A stretch of 64,000 nucleotides of DNA from Eriocheir sinensis (GCF_024679095.1 NC_066553.1:5254737-5318736); one strand, 5' to 3'; shown: positions 11,539-24,450, counted from the stretch's first letter. Notes: a model not told the origin generated them from the sequence alone. Program-made: numbers and translations.

Positions 11539-11636
11539 TGTCTCAAAACTTCAACACAGCCATAATTTCTGACACACAAAGACGAATAATAATACTTTGT
11601 CTGTTTCAGTTTTATCTTCTTCCTCATGTGTGTGTA

Positions 11637-11715
<79 letters not shown>
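11112..11715. repeat. (CTC)n and three long (GT)n arrays
   Basis: (CTC)n lies at about 11112-11140, a TCTG/TATC block at 11215-11265, and (GT)n at about 11278-11350, 11459-11535 and 11625-11714. The spacers of about 90-110 bp between GT arrays are unrelated to each other. Confidence 0.95.
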
Positions 11716-11717
<2 letters not shown>

Positions 11718-11774
11718 CAGTAGTAGGCAAGGCAGTTTATTTTTCTCTCCTTCTCTCTTTCGCTGGAGATGGAT

Positions 11775-12600
11775 AAAAGAAGAGGAAGAGGAGGAGAAGG
11801 AAGAAGATTTGGAGGAGGAGGAGAAGGAGGAGGAGGAGGAGGAAAGAGGTTAAGGTCGGTAGCTCTAAATGTGTGGATAAGAGATACTTGGAAACGGAAA
11901 ACGGAATCTGAGAGGAGGAGGAGGAGGAAGAGAAGAAGGAGGAGGAGGAGGAGGAGGAGGAGGAGGAGGAGGAGGAAACAGCTCGCCTTCCAAGTATGTA
12001 AAACGCATGCTTTGCCTCCTAACTTTCAACTAGGAGGAGGAGGAAGAAGAGAGGTAAGAGAAGAAGAAGGAGGAGGAGGAGGAGGAAGAGAATGAAGTAA
12101 TAAAAGAGGCAGAAAGAGGAAGAGAAACACGAAAAAGAGAAACTTAAAGAAGATAAAATACACCAATTAAAGTTTAAAGACAAACCAAAGAGGAGGAGGA
12201 GGAGGAGGAGGAGGAGGAAGAGGAGGAGGAGGATTCCGATATAAGAAGACTGGGACGAAAAGAAAACGAAGAAAGAAGAAGAAGAAGAAGAAGAAGAAGA
12301 AGAAGAAGAAGAAGAAGAAGAAGAAAAAGAAGTGGAGGAGGAGGAGAAATTTAAAGAGAACGAACAGTAGGAAACGGAGGAGGAGGAGGAGGAGGAGGAG
12401 GAGGAGGAGATGCTCGGTGAACAAGCTGGAAGACATCAAAGAAAAAGAGAAGAAGGAGGAGGAGGAGGAGTAAGTTAAAGAGAAGAAAATATGCATGAAA
12501 GAGAAATAAAAGTTAAAGAAACTCTGAAGTCGGAGAAAGAGAATTAAAAAAAAGCAAGAAAGAAAGAAGTGAAGGAAGAAAATGGCAGAAAGAACAGTAA
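11775..12600. repeat. Purine domain with (GGA)n and (GAA)n
   Basis: GGA arrays lie at about 11790-11850, 11910-11975, 12065-12090, 12190-12232, 12375-12410 and 12455-12470, and (GAA)n at 12276-12325. No gene is present. Confidence 0.92.
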
Positions 12601-12784
12601 GGGAGACTAAAGCAATTACTCGTATCTCCCTTTCTTCTTGTTCTTCTTCTTCCTTCCCTTAGCCCCTTTCCTTCCATTCCTTCCATATTTCCTTCTTTCC
12701 TCATCCATCTATCCCGGTCATTCTTAATTCCACCTTTTTCGTCCCTTCACTCCTCTCCTTCCATTTCCTAATTCAAGATTTCGG

Positions 12785-13515
12785 TGTTAGTGAAGACACG
12801 TAGAATTGGGTTTAAGTTAGATAAATTCAGAATCAACAAAGACCAATATAAGAAATGATTCACCGGTAGGGAGAAAGGAAGAAGAGAAAGGGAAGGAAGA
12901 GAAGAGCGAAGGGTTATGAAGAAGAGAGGAAGGAAAAGAGAAATAAAGGGAAAGAACGAAATATGGAACGTAAGAAGGGCAGACTCAACAAAGACCTATG
13001 TAAGAAATGATTCACCAGTAGGGAGAAAGGAAGAAGAGAAAGGGAAGGAAGGGAAAGAGCCGAGGGTTGTGAAGAAGAGAAGAAGGAAAAGATAAATATA
13101 GGGAAAGAACGAAAGAGGGAACGCTGGAAGGGGAGAAAGAGTGAGGAGTGGAACAGGCTTGGCAGTCATGTTGTGAGTTCAAATACGAGTAATACATATT
13201 TAAGAAGAGGTTAGAGAAATTCATATATGTATAGAATGTATGTATATATATGAAGTAAGATCGGGTGAGATGGATGAGGAGAGAAGGAGGGATTGAATGA
13301 AGGGAAAGACATTGGCAAAGGGAGGGAGGAAGAAGAAGAAAAAAAAGAAATATACGAGTAATTGGTTATCTCTCCCTTATTGTTCTTTCTTTCCTCTATT
13401 CCCTCCTTTCTTCCTTGCTTTTTATTCTCTTTTGTGGGGCTAGGTTTATAGAAGCTACCATGGATAGACCTACCGACCTCTTGCAGATTGATCATGTTCT
13501 TATGTTCTTATTTTA
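12785..13515 (+). pseudogene. Non-LTR retrotransposon 3' end (CR1-like), decayed
   Basis: At 12790-12850 the plus strand reads KTRRIGFKLDKFRINKDQYK and then a stop. At about 13146-13225 it reads EEWNRLGSHVVSSNTSNTYL and, after a one-base shift, KRLEKFIYV. Together these match the order GFKL..RF, then W-N-x-L, then a final LDKF-like block at the C-terminus of CR1/jockey-like reverse transcriptases. The middle has suffered a roughly 160 bp tandem duplication (AACAAAGACC at about 12836 and 12998) filled with AAGGGA-rich sequence. The 3' untranslated part carries TATAGAAGCTACCATGGATA (13447) and ends near ATGTTCTTATGTTCTTATTT (13494-13513), a short tandem tail typical of such elements. Confidence 0.75.
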
Positions 13516-14335
13516 TCATTTTCCTCTAATTCCCCAAACATCCATTTTTCCTTTCCTCTTTTCCTTCTTTTCTTCTTTCTGCTCATTCACCCTCTTGCAT
13601 ATCTTCCCTCCTTCGTTCATTTTCTCCTTTTTTTAACTTCCTTCCTCTTCTTCTCAAACCTTCATTCATGTTTATCTAATTCCCCAAACATCCACTTTTC
13701 CTTTCCTCCTTTCCTTCCTTTCTTCTTTCTCCTCATTCACCCACTTCCATTCCTTCCCTCCTTCGTTTCTTTTCTCCCTTTTTTTTCCTTCCTTCCTCTT
13801 CTTCCCAAACCTTCATTCATGTTTATCTAATTCCCCAAACATCCATTTTCCTTTCCTCCTTCTCTTCCTTTCTTCTTTCTGCTCATTCACTCTCTTCCAT
13901 TCCTTCTCTCCTTCGTTTCTTTTCTCCCTTTTTTTCCTTCCTTCCTCTTCTTCCCAAACCTCCATTCATCCCTTTCTCCCCCCTATTTTACTTTCTCCTT
14001 CCTTCCTTCCCTCCTTTTCCTCCCTTTTTCTTCTCCCTAACCCTCCATTTCACTTTTTCTCCCTTTTTCTTATGTTTCCTCTTCCTTTCCTTCCCTATAT
14101 TGCTCTTTTTCCTTCCTCTCTTCCTCCCAATCCTCCGCTCTTCCCTTCCTTCCTTTTCTCCATTTCTCTTCTTCCTTTCCTCCTTCACTTTCTTCCTCCT
14201 CCTCATGTCTCTTCCTCTCCTTCACACAATTATCTCTCCCTCTCTTCCTTCCTCTTATACCTCCATCCCTCCCACCCATCTCCTTCCTCCTCCTCCTCCT
14301 CCTCCTCCTCCTCCTCCTCCTTCGTGCGGAGTAAA
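13516..14335. repeat. Pyrimidine minisatellite and (CTC)n
   Basis: An AATTCCCCAAACATCC landmark recurs at about 13529, 13679 and 13830, giving a period of about 150 bp within TTCC-rich sequence. The tract continues to (CTC)n at about 14283-14320. Confidence 0.85.
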
Positions 14336-14403
14336 ACAAAAGAAGGCTCAGAATGCACAGACCAGCGTGAGAAGGTGCGTTGTGTGTGACAGCTGCCGGC
14401 CAT

Positions 14404-15023
<620 letters not shown>

Positions 15024-15173
15024 GTACAAAAAATCATTCCAATGTATTTTTTTTTCATTACCGTGTTCTTTTTCATTCGGCCATTTTTCGTTCGGTTCTT
15101 GTTAAAATATTTGCTCTGTGTTGTAACCTTTTGTTTGTTTGTTTGCATGTATGAATGTACTGTACGAGGTCAA

Positions 15174-15468
<295 letters not shown>

Positions 15469-15609
15469 TCCAATCTTTTTCATTATTTTTGTTTGAATGG
15501 TTGTAGTATTGATGGTAGCAGTAGTAGTTGTGTTTGTATTAATAGTAGTAGTAGTTGTTGTTCCTGTTTTTGTTTTTGTTTAGTTGTATGAATAGTTTAT
15601 GGAGACTGA

Positions 15610-15965
15610 GAACAAGAATAAGGAAACATAAAAACATAAAACAGCCAGGCAACAGAAAGCCGATTAATTACGAAGGCGTCCTTTCGAGTGATTTCATCTG
15701 CATGATAGTCACTTGGTGCCGGCTGAGCAGATCAAAGCACTTCACTACATACGTTCAGTTTACTCCTGACGTAATTAAAAAGTGGTCAGAGCGATTTTTA
15801 AAGGAGGCGATGGTTTATGCGTTAACTACTTCAGCAGCAATACTGTTCCGGTGGCGGTGTGGCTCGGTGTGAGGAATAACTCCTTCCAATGTTTGTAGCA
15901 CACCGCCTCTATTGAATCGCTCGACCGTTCTTTCCAGGTCTTGGGTTGGTTTGTATCTCAAGAAA
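15610..15965 (-). pseudogene. Non-LTR retrotransposon 3' end fragment
   Basis: The minus strand reads NSIAAEVVNA, a stop, then TIASFKNRSDHFLITSG between about 15845 and 15760. This fits the reverse-transcriptase C-terminal pattern N-S-L-P-A-E-V-V-N-A followed by SFKNRLD. Upstream, RYKPTQDLERTVERFNRGG (about 15960-15902) aligns loosely with the segment seen at 6070-6000, suggesting a related family. The downstream part to about 15610 would be the 3' untranslated region and ends in an A/T-rich tail. In-frame stops show it is dead. Confidence 0.7.
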
Positions 15966-16348
15966 CGTGATCGACACTACTGAGCGTTTTCATGATGAGG
16001 AGGAGAAGGAGGAGGAAGAAGAGAACAAGAAGGACGAGAACGAAAAAGATTGGTAGAAGGAAAAGTAAACCCAAAAGACCGAAAATATGCTCAGGGCCCG
16101 GATCCAAAGAGAAGGCTGCTTACCGACATCGCTATCGTTACCGAGCGTTTGTCCGGACAACATTACTAAATTCAGATCCAAAGAGGACACTTTACGATAT
16201 CGCTCTGGCATCGCTACTGCAGAAAGCCAACTGATTGGGTAATCTCCACGATGATGTCATCAGACTCGACAGCCAATCACAGCAAGTCTTTGAAAATTTT
16301 TCAGCCAATCATACGGCTGCTCCACTCAGCTGTGGTGGCCCAACGTTA

Positions 16349-16530
16349 CCAGATTGTCGTACTCAGCCGCTTATATTTCCGCCTTCCTACCCCAAAACGG
16401 TCTTCTGGGCTGCAATAACGAAACTCATTTATTGTTATCGTTAAAAGAGTTAGATCCTGATGTTTCTTGGCAATAGTTAGGCAACTTAGGCGTTAGAAAC
16501 CGGTAAATACTATGCTCTGAGTACGATAAC
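16349..16530. mobile_element. MITE family 1, copy 2
   Basis: CCAGATTGTCGTACTCAG starts at 16349, and the inverted partner CTCTGAGTACGATAA ends at about 16529 without its last few bases. The interior matches copy 1 (CCCCAAAACGGTCTTCTGGG versus CCCAAAAACTGTTTCCTGGG). It lies just upstream of the Myb-like start codon inside the Harbinger-like element, so it inserted later. Confidence 0.75.
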
Positions 16531-16571
16531 CCTCACCTTACACACGGCAGGAAAGTACTTTTACCCAGAAA

Positions 16572-16735
16572 ATGGTTCAACCACTAAGGAAAATGCGGCG
16601 TCCGAGGTTCAGTGAGTCTGAGCTGCTGACAATGGTTGAGGAGGTGGAGTAGAGAGAGGCAGTGATCATCGGGCAACATGACTACGGGGCATAACGAGAG
16701 AAGAAGCAGCCTATAGCTGGCAGCAAGTCGTCCTC
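16572..16735 (+). pseudogene. Myb/SANT-like DNA-binding domain pseudogene
   Basis: From the ATG at 16572 the frame reads MVQPLRKMRRPRFSESELLT, MVEEVE, a stop at 16650-16652, then REAVIIGQHDYGA and a second stop at 16692-16694. A one-base shift then restores TREEAAYSWQQVV. The order RFSESEL.TMVEEVE / REAVIIG / TREE..AWQQVV matches the N-terminal Myb/SANT-like domain seen in Harbinger-associated and NAIF1-like proteins. Two stops and a frameshift make it non-functional. MITE copy 3 begins where the domain's last helix would continue. The region from 16911 to 17108 is open but unrecognised and may be the rest of this gene. Confidence 0.6.
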
Positions 16736-16903
16736 AGCCTCTTATGGTTGCCGATTTCCGACACGAAAACTCTCCTGGGCCCCGATAACTGGATTCATAT
16801 ATTGTTATAGTCATAATGATTAATTATTAGTGCTTCTGGGCAATAGTTAAGGGTCAGAAACCGGTAAATACGATGCTCTGAGTACGACTATCTGGCAATG
16901 GTG
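16716..16903. mobile_element. MITE family 1, copy 3
   Basis: The right end, CTCTGAGTACGACTATCTGG (about 16876-16895), is well kept. The left end is weak (AGTCGTCCTCAG near 16726) and overlaps the Myb-like WQQVV codons. The interior shares ACGAAAACTCTCCTGGGCCC and AAACCGGTAAATAC with the other copies. The left boundary is uncertain by about 15 bases. Confidence 0.7.
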
Positions 16904-17414
16904 CTTAGAGATGCCAGATTTTCTTGTGACAGTGACATTCTTTACCGGGGAGGGGGCCGCCGGGGCACGGGCCGGGGTGGAGGTAAGCAGCAGTGAGGCA
17001 GCGCTTGTGTTGATATTTAAGCCGTGTGCAGTGTGTACAGATCATCATTTTATAATTGATTTTGCTCTGTGTACTCTAAAACCTATATTTAATGCTAAAA
17101 AATTATAAATAAGTTAATCATGATGAACTTCGCTACGGTTACGAGGGGTCTGGGGTTCTCGTTAAGTTAACCACGCTGTGACGTCATAGTTTAGCTTCTT
17201 GGATGTCATTAACGAATGTTTACATCGGTATCTCAGTTAGCGAGATCGCTAACGCTTCTTGGATTCCGCGCCAGGGCAATCCTATTGACTCACATCAAGT
17301 CTACCTGCTCTAGTGAGGCAATCCATCACCCACTCACGTGTGTTACCTGCCTGACCGACCGAATATTAAAGCACTGGTCTAGGTCATGCAAGGGGGGTCC
17401 ACTGCACACCTGTC

Positions 17415-17592
17415 GCAATGATGGAGGAGGAGGAGGAGGAGGAGGAGGAGGAGGAGGAGGAGGAGGAGAAGGAGGGGGAGGAGGAGGAGGAGGAGGAGGA
17501 GGAGGAGGAGGAGGAGCAGGAGGAGGAGGAGGAGAAGGAGGAGGAGGAGGAGAAGGTGGAGGAGGAGGAGGAGGAGGAGGAGGAGGAGGAAA
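17415..17592. repeat. (GGA)n array, about 175 bp
   Basis: Near-pure GGA with occasional GAAGGA and GGGGA interruptions. All frames are open through it, which explains the spurious poly-Gly and poly-Glu proteins. Confidence 0.96.
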
Positions 17593-17647
17593 GAAAGAAG
17601 ATACAACTAGTCAGGAGGAGAATGACAGCTGTGTAATTGTTTGCTTA

Positions 17648-17731
17648 AAGAGAGAGAGAGAGAGAGAGAGAGAGAATCGTGGCCCCTGTGATCTTTTTTC
17701 CAATTAGTAGGCGACAAGCTTTATTCCTGTG

Positions 17732-17806
<75 letters not shown>

Positions 17807-17869
17807 TCGTATGTGTGCTTCATCCTTTGATAAGCGAAATATATAATCTCCGAAACAGACGCATCGACC

Positions 17870-17932
<63 letters not shown>

Positions 17933-18007
17933 CACTATCAGCCATGAGTGGGAAATAATTAAGAGGAAGAGGAATAGAGGTAATAAGCAGACAAAGGGAC
18001 ATGCCGG

Positions 18008-18034
<27 letters not shown>
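17648..18034. repeat. (GA)n / (CT)n / (GT)n / (GA)n cluster with inverted arrangement
   Basis: (GA)n 17648-17675, (CT)n 17732-17777, (GT)n 17778-17806, (GA)n 17873-17931 and (GA)n 18008-18034. GA followed by CT on the same strand means the blocks can pair as hairpin stems around a 57-base loop. Confidence 0.93.
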
Positions 18035-18039
<5 letters not shown>

Positions 18040-18059
18040 AGTGACAAATAGGAATGAGA

Positions 18060-19060
18060 AATGCATGTCACTTCTCTCCCCTCTTCTTCCCTTCCCATCT
18101 CCTCCCCTTCCCTCCCTCCTCCCTTCTTCCTCCCTTCCTCTCTCCCTCTCTATATCTTCTTGGAACAGCAATCTGGCAATCTCTCCTCCATCTGTCCTCT
18201 TTCCCTTCCTTCCCTCCTCTATCTCTCCCTCCTCCCTTAAAATCCCTTTCTCCTTCTATCTCTACCTATCAATCTCTTTTCCTGTCTTTCTCTCCTTACA
18301 TCCTTTTTTTTCCCTTTCTCTTCCTTGTTTCTTTCTTCCTTCCTTCTTTCTTTATCTTCATCTTCCAACCGTTTTCTTCTTTTTCTTCTCTTTCTCCTCT
18401 TTCTTTTCCTGCCTTCTCATTCTCTTCTTTTCCTGTTTTTCTCTTTCTTATATGTTTTTTTCTCCTTTCCTTCTTTGTTTCTTCCTTCCTTCTTTCTTTA
18501 TCTTTATCTTTGTTTGTTTTTACTTCCTTTCTATCCCCTTTTACTTCCTGTCTTTGTTTCTTTCTCTTCTCCTTCATCCATACCTGTCATTATTTCTCTT
18601 TCTCTCCTTCCTTACTTCCCCTTTTCTCTCTTTCTTCCTCGCTGATTATCATTTAAATATTCCTATCTCTCCCTTCCTCACCCTCTCTGTTCCTTGCTTC
18701 CGTCTTCTTTCTCTGTTTTTGTGTCTTTCTCTCTTTCCTTTCTTCCTTTTTTATCTCTCCCTTCATTTCTTTTTCGGTTTTCAATACATTTTTTCGTATA
18801 ATACTTCCATATAGTTTTTGACATGCAATTTTACTCTCTCCCTTTTTCCTTTCCTTCCTTTCATCCTCCCTTCCTTCCTTCTATCCTCCCTCTTCTCTCT
18901 TTCCTTCCCTCCTTCCTTCCTTCCTTCAACCATTCCCAAAACCAATTCCTACCATCCTACCTCTCTCCCTCTCCCCTCCCTCACTCTCCCTCTCTCCCCT
19001 ACCTCCATCCCTCCCTTCCATCCCTCCCACCCCTCCCTCCCTCCCTCCCTCCCTCCTTGC
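18060..19060. repeat. 1 kb pyrimidine tract
   Basis: TTCC, CTTT and CTCC low-complexity sequence. Segments TCCTTCTTTGTTTCTTCCTT (about 18468) and CTTCCTTGTTTCTTTCTTCC (about 18321) show an internal duplication of roughly 150 bp. No gene. Confidence 0.88.
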
Positions 19061-19137
19061 CACAAATACCTCCGGGCAGATCCACCAAGTTGGGAGGCGA
19101 AATAAAACCTGCTTCGATAACGTCCCCTTAGGCCAAT

Positions 19138-19330
19138 AACCCCGGGGGGAGGGGGGAGGGGGGGAAGGAAAGACCGGGGAAGGATGGAGATAGGGGGGAG
19201 GAGGAATGTGGAGGAGGAAGGGGGGGAAAGGGGAGGGGAAGGAGGAGGATGGGAAAGAGGAAGGGGAAGAGGAAGGAGAGGGGAACGGGAAGGGGAGAAG
19301 AAGGGAAAGGGAGGGGAGGTGAAGGAGTTG
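19138..19330. repeat. G-rich purine tract (GGGGA/GGAGG)
   Basis: Runs of GGGGG, GGGA and GGAGG extend over about 190 bp. Several closely spaced G-runs could form G-quadruplex on the plus strand. Confidence 0.85.
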
Positions 19331-19427
19331 TTTTTGACGTGTGTTGTTGTTGTTGTTGTTTTGTTGTTTTGTTTTGTTTCAGTTCGTGATTCGTTCTTCA
19401 TTCCCTCCTTTCTCTTTTTTCTCTTTT

Positions 19428-19623
<196 letters not shown>

Positions 19624-19839
19624 ACTTTGGGTACTTTGTGTGTCATTATATTTGTTGTTGTTGTTGTTTTTTGGGTATAAAGTTGTTAAGAGAGAGGAAG
19701 AGAAACAGACAGACAGAAGGTTAGACGAGAGAGAAACTGTAATGAATGTTCGACTTTCTCTTAATTTCGTTTCGTTATTCATTTCTATTTATTCACTAAT
19801 CTTGGTCTTGTAGAGGAAAATTGAGAATCATCGTTTTGC

Positions 19840-19842
<3 letters not shown>

Positions 19843-19918
<76 letters not shown>
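19843..19918. repeat. (GT)n microsatellite
   Basis: Pure GT of about 75 bp. Confidence 0.96.
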
Positions 19919-19921
<3 letters not shown>

Positions 19922-20104
19922 CGTTTTTTAATTACTTTTTGCTATTGACACATAAATGACAGTCGTTTAAATCTTTCATCTTCTATCCTTTTTATCGTCA
20001 TTTATTATCATTATCATTTTTTTATCATTTATTATCATTTTTATTTATTGTTTTCTTTTTTTTTCTAACTGAAACACAGATGAAATTCGTGGTTACTCTG
20101 TATT

Positions 20105-20207
<103 letters not shown>

Positions 20208-20217
20208 TGCTCGCTTT

Positions 20218-20491
<274 letters not shown>

Positions 20492-20599
20492 TCAGTTGCA
20501 CGTGTTGGCAGATTCATTATAGTTGTTTTGTTGACTTGGAGAGGAAGCTTTTGCGAGTTTGATGTGGTTAGTTAAGTAAGTAAGTAAGCGGAAGTAAGT

Positions 20600-20960
20600 T
20601 TGTTAGTCTGGCTATTCTTTCTTTCTCCAGCGTCTTTTTTAATCTTTTTTTTTGTGTGTGTGTGTGTGTGTTTTCCTGCTTTTTATTAACTTATTATTTT
20701 TCATTCCCCTGGTTATTCTTTCTTTTTCCAGCGTGTTTTTTGTTTGTTTTCCCGCTTCTTATTAACTCATCTTATTATTTTTCAATCTCCTGGTTAATCT
20801 TTCTTTCTCCAGCGTTCTTTTTTTGTTAGCCTTTTTTGTGTGTGTTTTTTCTGCTTTTTATTAACTCATATTATTATTTTTCATTCTCCTGGTTGTTCTT
20901 TCTTTTACCAGCGTTCTCTTTTTTAGTCTTTTTTTCATTCTCTTCTTTTTTTTATTAACG
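20600..20960. repeat. AT-rich minisatellite, about 85-100 bp, four units
   Basis: CTTTCTTTCTCCAGCG-like segments recur at about 20615, 20720, 20805 and 20900. Each is followed by a T-run, a GTGT or TTTG stretch and a TTTTATTAACTCAT segment. Confidence 0.85.
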
Positions 20961-21159
20961 TTCATTTTATTTTTCATTTTCTTTGTTTCGTTTTTATTTT
21001 ACGTAATTTTTCCTTTTTTTCTGTGAGTTTTTTATTTGTCCACTTATTTTTTTATCAACTCACATTATTTCATTCCCTCTTTTTTCATTCCCCTGTTTTG
21101 TTTGTAATGTTTTCTACGTATTCGCCTTCTTTGTATTATTCATTTTCTTGTATGTTGTA

Positions 21160-21965
21160 AGTTCTCTCCATTATTTATTGTTCTCTTTCATTTATTCATT
21201 TCATATTCTCTGTTTTCACTTTCCTTCATTATTTATTATCTCCTCCATCGTTTATTCTCTTCTTTATTATTTACTGGCTCTTATTATTTATTCATTTTAT
21301 ATTTCCTGTTTTCTCTTCCCTTCATTATTTATCATCTCCACCATCGTTTATTCTCTTGTTTATTATTTACTGGCTTCTCTTATTCATTCGCTTCGTATTT
21401 CCCGTTTTCTCTTCCTTCCTCATCCATTTCTCCATCCCTATCTGTCCCTGTCATCCGCTTATTCAACTATTCATCCATTACTTCTTTACTTCTGTCTGTC
21501 TCTCATCCATTTGACCAGCTATCATTTATTTTTGCCTCTCACCTCTTCATCCATTTATCCATCATCTCGACTAACGTTTATTCTCTTCTTTATTATTTAC
21601 TGGCTTCTGTAATTCATTCACTTCGTATTCCCTGTTTTCTCTTCTCTTTATTATTTTTCATCTCCACAAACGTTTATTATTTTCTCTATTATTTACTGGC
21701 TTCTCTAATTCATTCACTTCGTATTCCCTGTTTTCTCTTCTCTTTATTATTTTTCATCTCCACAAACGTTTATTATTTTCTCTATTATTTACTGGCTTCT
21801 CTAATTCATTCACGTTATATTTCCTGTTTTTTCTTCTCTATATTATTTATCATCTTCACTAACGTTTATTATTTTCTCCATTATTTACTGGCTTCTCTAA
21901 TTCATTCACTTTATATTCCCTGTTTTCTCTTCCCTCCATCATTTATTATCTTCTCCATTGTTAAA
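21160..21965. repeat. AT-rich minisatellite, about 97 bp
   Basis: A TATTATTTACTGGCTTCTCT landmark recurs at about 21262 (variant), 21360, 21590, 21684, 21783 and 21877. In each unit it is followed by ATTCATTCACTT and CCTGTTTTCTCTTC. Units at 21590-21800 are nearly identical over about 97 bp. A CATCC-rich segment (21420-21560) interrupts the array. Confidence 0.88.
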
Positions 21966-22155
21966 ACTCTTCTTTGTTATTTCGTTCCATACATTATTCA
22001 TTCAGTTCTATTCTCTATTGTGTTCCTCTCGTAGCAACTGAAATTTTATGGCACTGTTTTATTTTTGTGTTGCTCATCCTCTAGTCTGTTTCCTCTACTT
22101 CATTTCCTTTGGTTTTGTTTGTTTATTGGTCTGTTGCAATATAAAGTCCAAAACG

Positions 22156-22174
22156 CCCCCCCCCCCCCCCCCCC
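22156..22174. repeat. Poly-C run of 19
   Basis: An uninterrupted C homopolymer. Its length should be treated with caution because homopolymers of this kind are error-prone in sequencing. Confidence 0.9.
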
Positions 22175-22312
22175 GAAAATGATGTGGCTTTTTATATTGA
22201 TGATAATGATGACAAAAAGGTCTTATCATTCATTTTGTACAATGCAATGACTCTAATATGTATAATTATTGCGTATTAGTAAGCTTATGGTGAGTAATAA
22301 CAGCTGTATCTC

Positions 22313-22480
22313 TCTCCCACAGAACCACAGAGCACGCCCAACCACATCAATCAACCACAGCAATCAACCACACCAGTCAACCACAGTAGTCAACCACAGC
22401 AGTCAACCACAGCAGTCAAATATCAGTCAACCGCATCAGTCAACCATAAGACAACCAGAGCACTCAACCACATAAGTCAC
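22313..22480. repeat. CAGTCAACCACAG minisatellite
   Basis: A step of about 12-13 bp (AGTCAACCACAGC with variants) repeats about 13 times. It is similar in base style to the degenerate CAACCAG tract at 35860-36480. Confidence 0.88.
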
Positions 22481-22799
22481 AGCTCTGATTTTGACAGGCA
22501 AGTAAGCTCTTCAGTATGTATAATTTAGTCAAGCTGTCCAGTCTTTGTAATTAAGTCAAGCTGTGTTTGTCTGGTGATTTCTTTCTCTAGTCTTCTTCTT
22601 CCTTGCTTCGTTTATGATGTCTACTCTTATGGTGAAAATTATCCGTTATTTTTATTCAATTTCACTATGTCAGCTTGTTTATATATTCATTTTCTCGTTT
22701 ATTACTTGCCTCGTCTTTTTTTTTCTTTCATTTGTCGTTTAAAATTTCTTAGTATTTTTTTACAGTATCTTCGTTTTTCTTTTCTTTTTTTTCTTCCTC

Positions 22800-23222
22800 A
22801 TCCTCCTCTTGTTCTTGTTGTTCTTGTTCTTGTTCTTTCTTCTTATTTCGTCTTCATTTTTTTCTTCCCCTTGTTGTTGTTGTTGTTGTTGTTGTTCTTC
22901 TTCTTCTTTTTCTTCTTCTTATTATTATTTTTCTTCTTCTTCTTCTTCTTCTTCTTCTTCTTCTTGCTCTTCTTCTTCTCCTTCTCCTCCTCCTTTTCTT
23001 CTTCCATGATGTTCTTACGCTCGTCTTTGGGTGAATGTGTATTGATTAACGATACAGCATCTGCAATTAGTGCGTGGTGATGATGGTGGTGGTGGTGGTG
23101 GTGGTAAAAGATGAGATGAAGAGTAGTGGAGATGGTGGTGATGCCGGTGATAGTGGTGGTGGTGATGGTGGTGGTGATGGTGGTGGTGGTGATGGAGGTG
23201 GTGGTGATAAGAATGGTGATAA
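22800..23222. repeat. (CTT)n/(GTT)n and (GGT)n-rich stretch
   Basis: GTT- and CTT-based arrays run from 22805 to 23000, and GGT/GAT-based sequence from 23075 to 23215. The spacer 23006-23074 is complex but short. Confidence 0.9.
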
Positions 23223-23292
23223 AAGGAGTATATTGACTTTGCTTTGAGGTCCGCTGATGTTTTTCTGGATTTTTTTTCTTTATTTCGTTCTG

Positions 23293-23430
<138 letters not shown>

Positions 23431-23577
23431 GTGTTTTTATTCTCTTGGTATGCGAGCGTTTATTTTTTTTACCATTTCCTCTATTTGTGATATCAGCCTT
23501 TGACTTCCAATCGTTAAAAAAGAAGAAAAACAAATTGACGGGAAAGATGGTACGGAAAAACTCTTGCCTGCATTCTT

Positions 23578-24146
23578 TGATGACGATGATGATGATGATG
23601 GTGGTGGTGAAGAGGAGGAGGAGGAGGATAGTGATGATATTGAAGATGATGATGGTGGTGGTGGTGGTGGTGGTGATGGTGGTGGTGTTTGTGTTTGTGG
23701 TGAACTCGCATGTAGGTCACGGTTAAAGTTCACCACCACCACCACCACCACTATCCATCACCACCACGAATCAAGCGTCGCGTCAACACCAGTATTCACA
23801 TTAGTAGGAGGTGGAGGTGGTGGTGGGCGGTGAGTGATGGCGAAGGAACGTGTTGACACCACCACCACCACCACCACCAACACCAACACCAACAACAACA
23901 ACAACAACAGCAACACCACCAACAACAACACCAACAGCAACACCACCAACACCACTACCAACACCAACACCATCAACACCACCAACAACAACACCACCAC
24001 CACCAACACCACCACCAACACCAACACCACCACCACAAGCACCACCAACAACAACAACAACACCACTACCAACAACAACAACAACAACAACAACAACACT
24101 AGCTTTCTGTCATGTTGAAACCGCCCACATCTAGCAAGGAACAAAC

Positions 24147-24224
<78 letters not shown>

Positions 24225-24285
24225 TGATAATAATGTTAGTGGGTCGTGTTTAGTGTTTGGTGTTTGTCTGTTTGTGTTTTATGGC

Positions 24286-24328
<43 letters not shown>

Positions 24329-24385
24329 GAGACAGACAGACAGATTTTCGCTTTCCGTTTCCTTTCTTCCCGATGTAATAATAGC

Positions 24386-24450
<65 letters not shown>

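Larger units (their letters stand above)
16093..17278 (+). mobile_element. Degenerate PIF/Harbinger-like DNA transposon
   Basis: The left end has GGGCCCGGATCCAAAGAG (about 16096) and a second ATCCAAAGAG at 16177. The right end, on the opposite strand, has GGCGCGGAATCCAAG (about 17274-17260) and ATCCAAG again near 17206. CGCTA blocks lie between in the same order, giving terminal inverted repeats of roughly 100 bp. Inside is a dead Myb/SANT-like frame at 16572. In PIF/Harbinger elements a Myb-like DNA-binding protein accompanies the transposase, which supports the assignment. No transposase remains visible, and two MITE copies interrupt the element. A three-base target duplication could not be confirmed. 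Confidence 0.6.

Noticed and set aside
17216..17707. 163-codon glycine-rich protein
   Set aside because: The glycine-rich part is the (GGA)n array at 17415-17592. The N-terminal part overlaps the decayed end of the Harbinger-like element.
22156..22174. Poly-C run as a regulatory element
   Set aside because: A single homopolymer is better regarded as slippage or a sequencing-length uncertainty.
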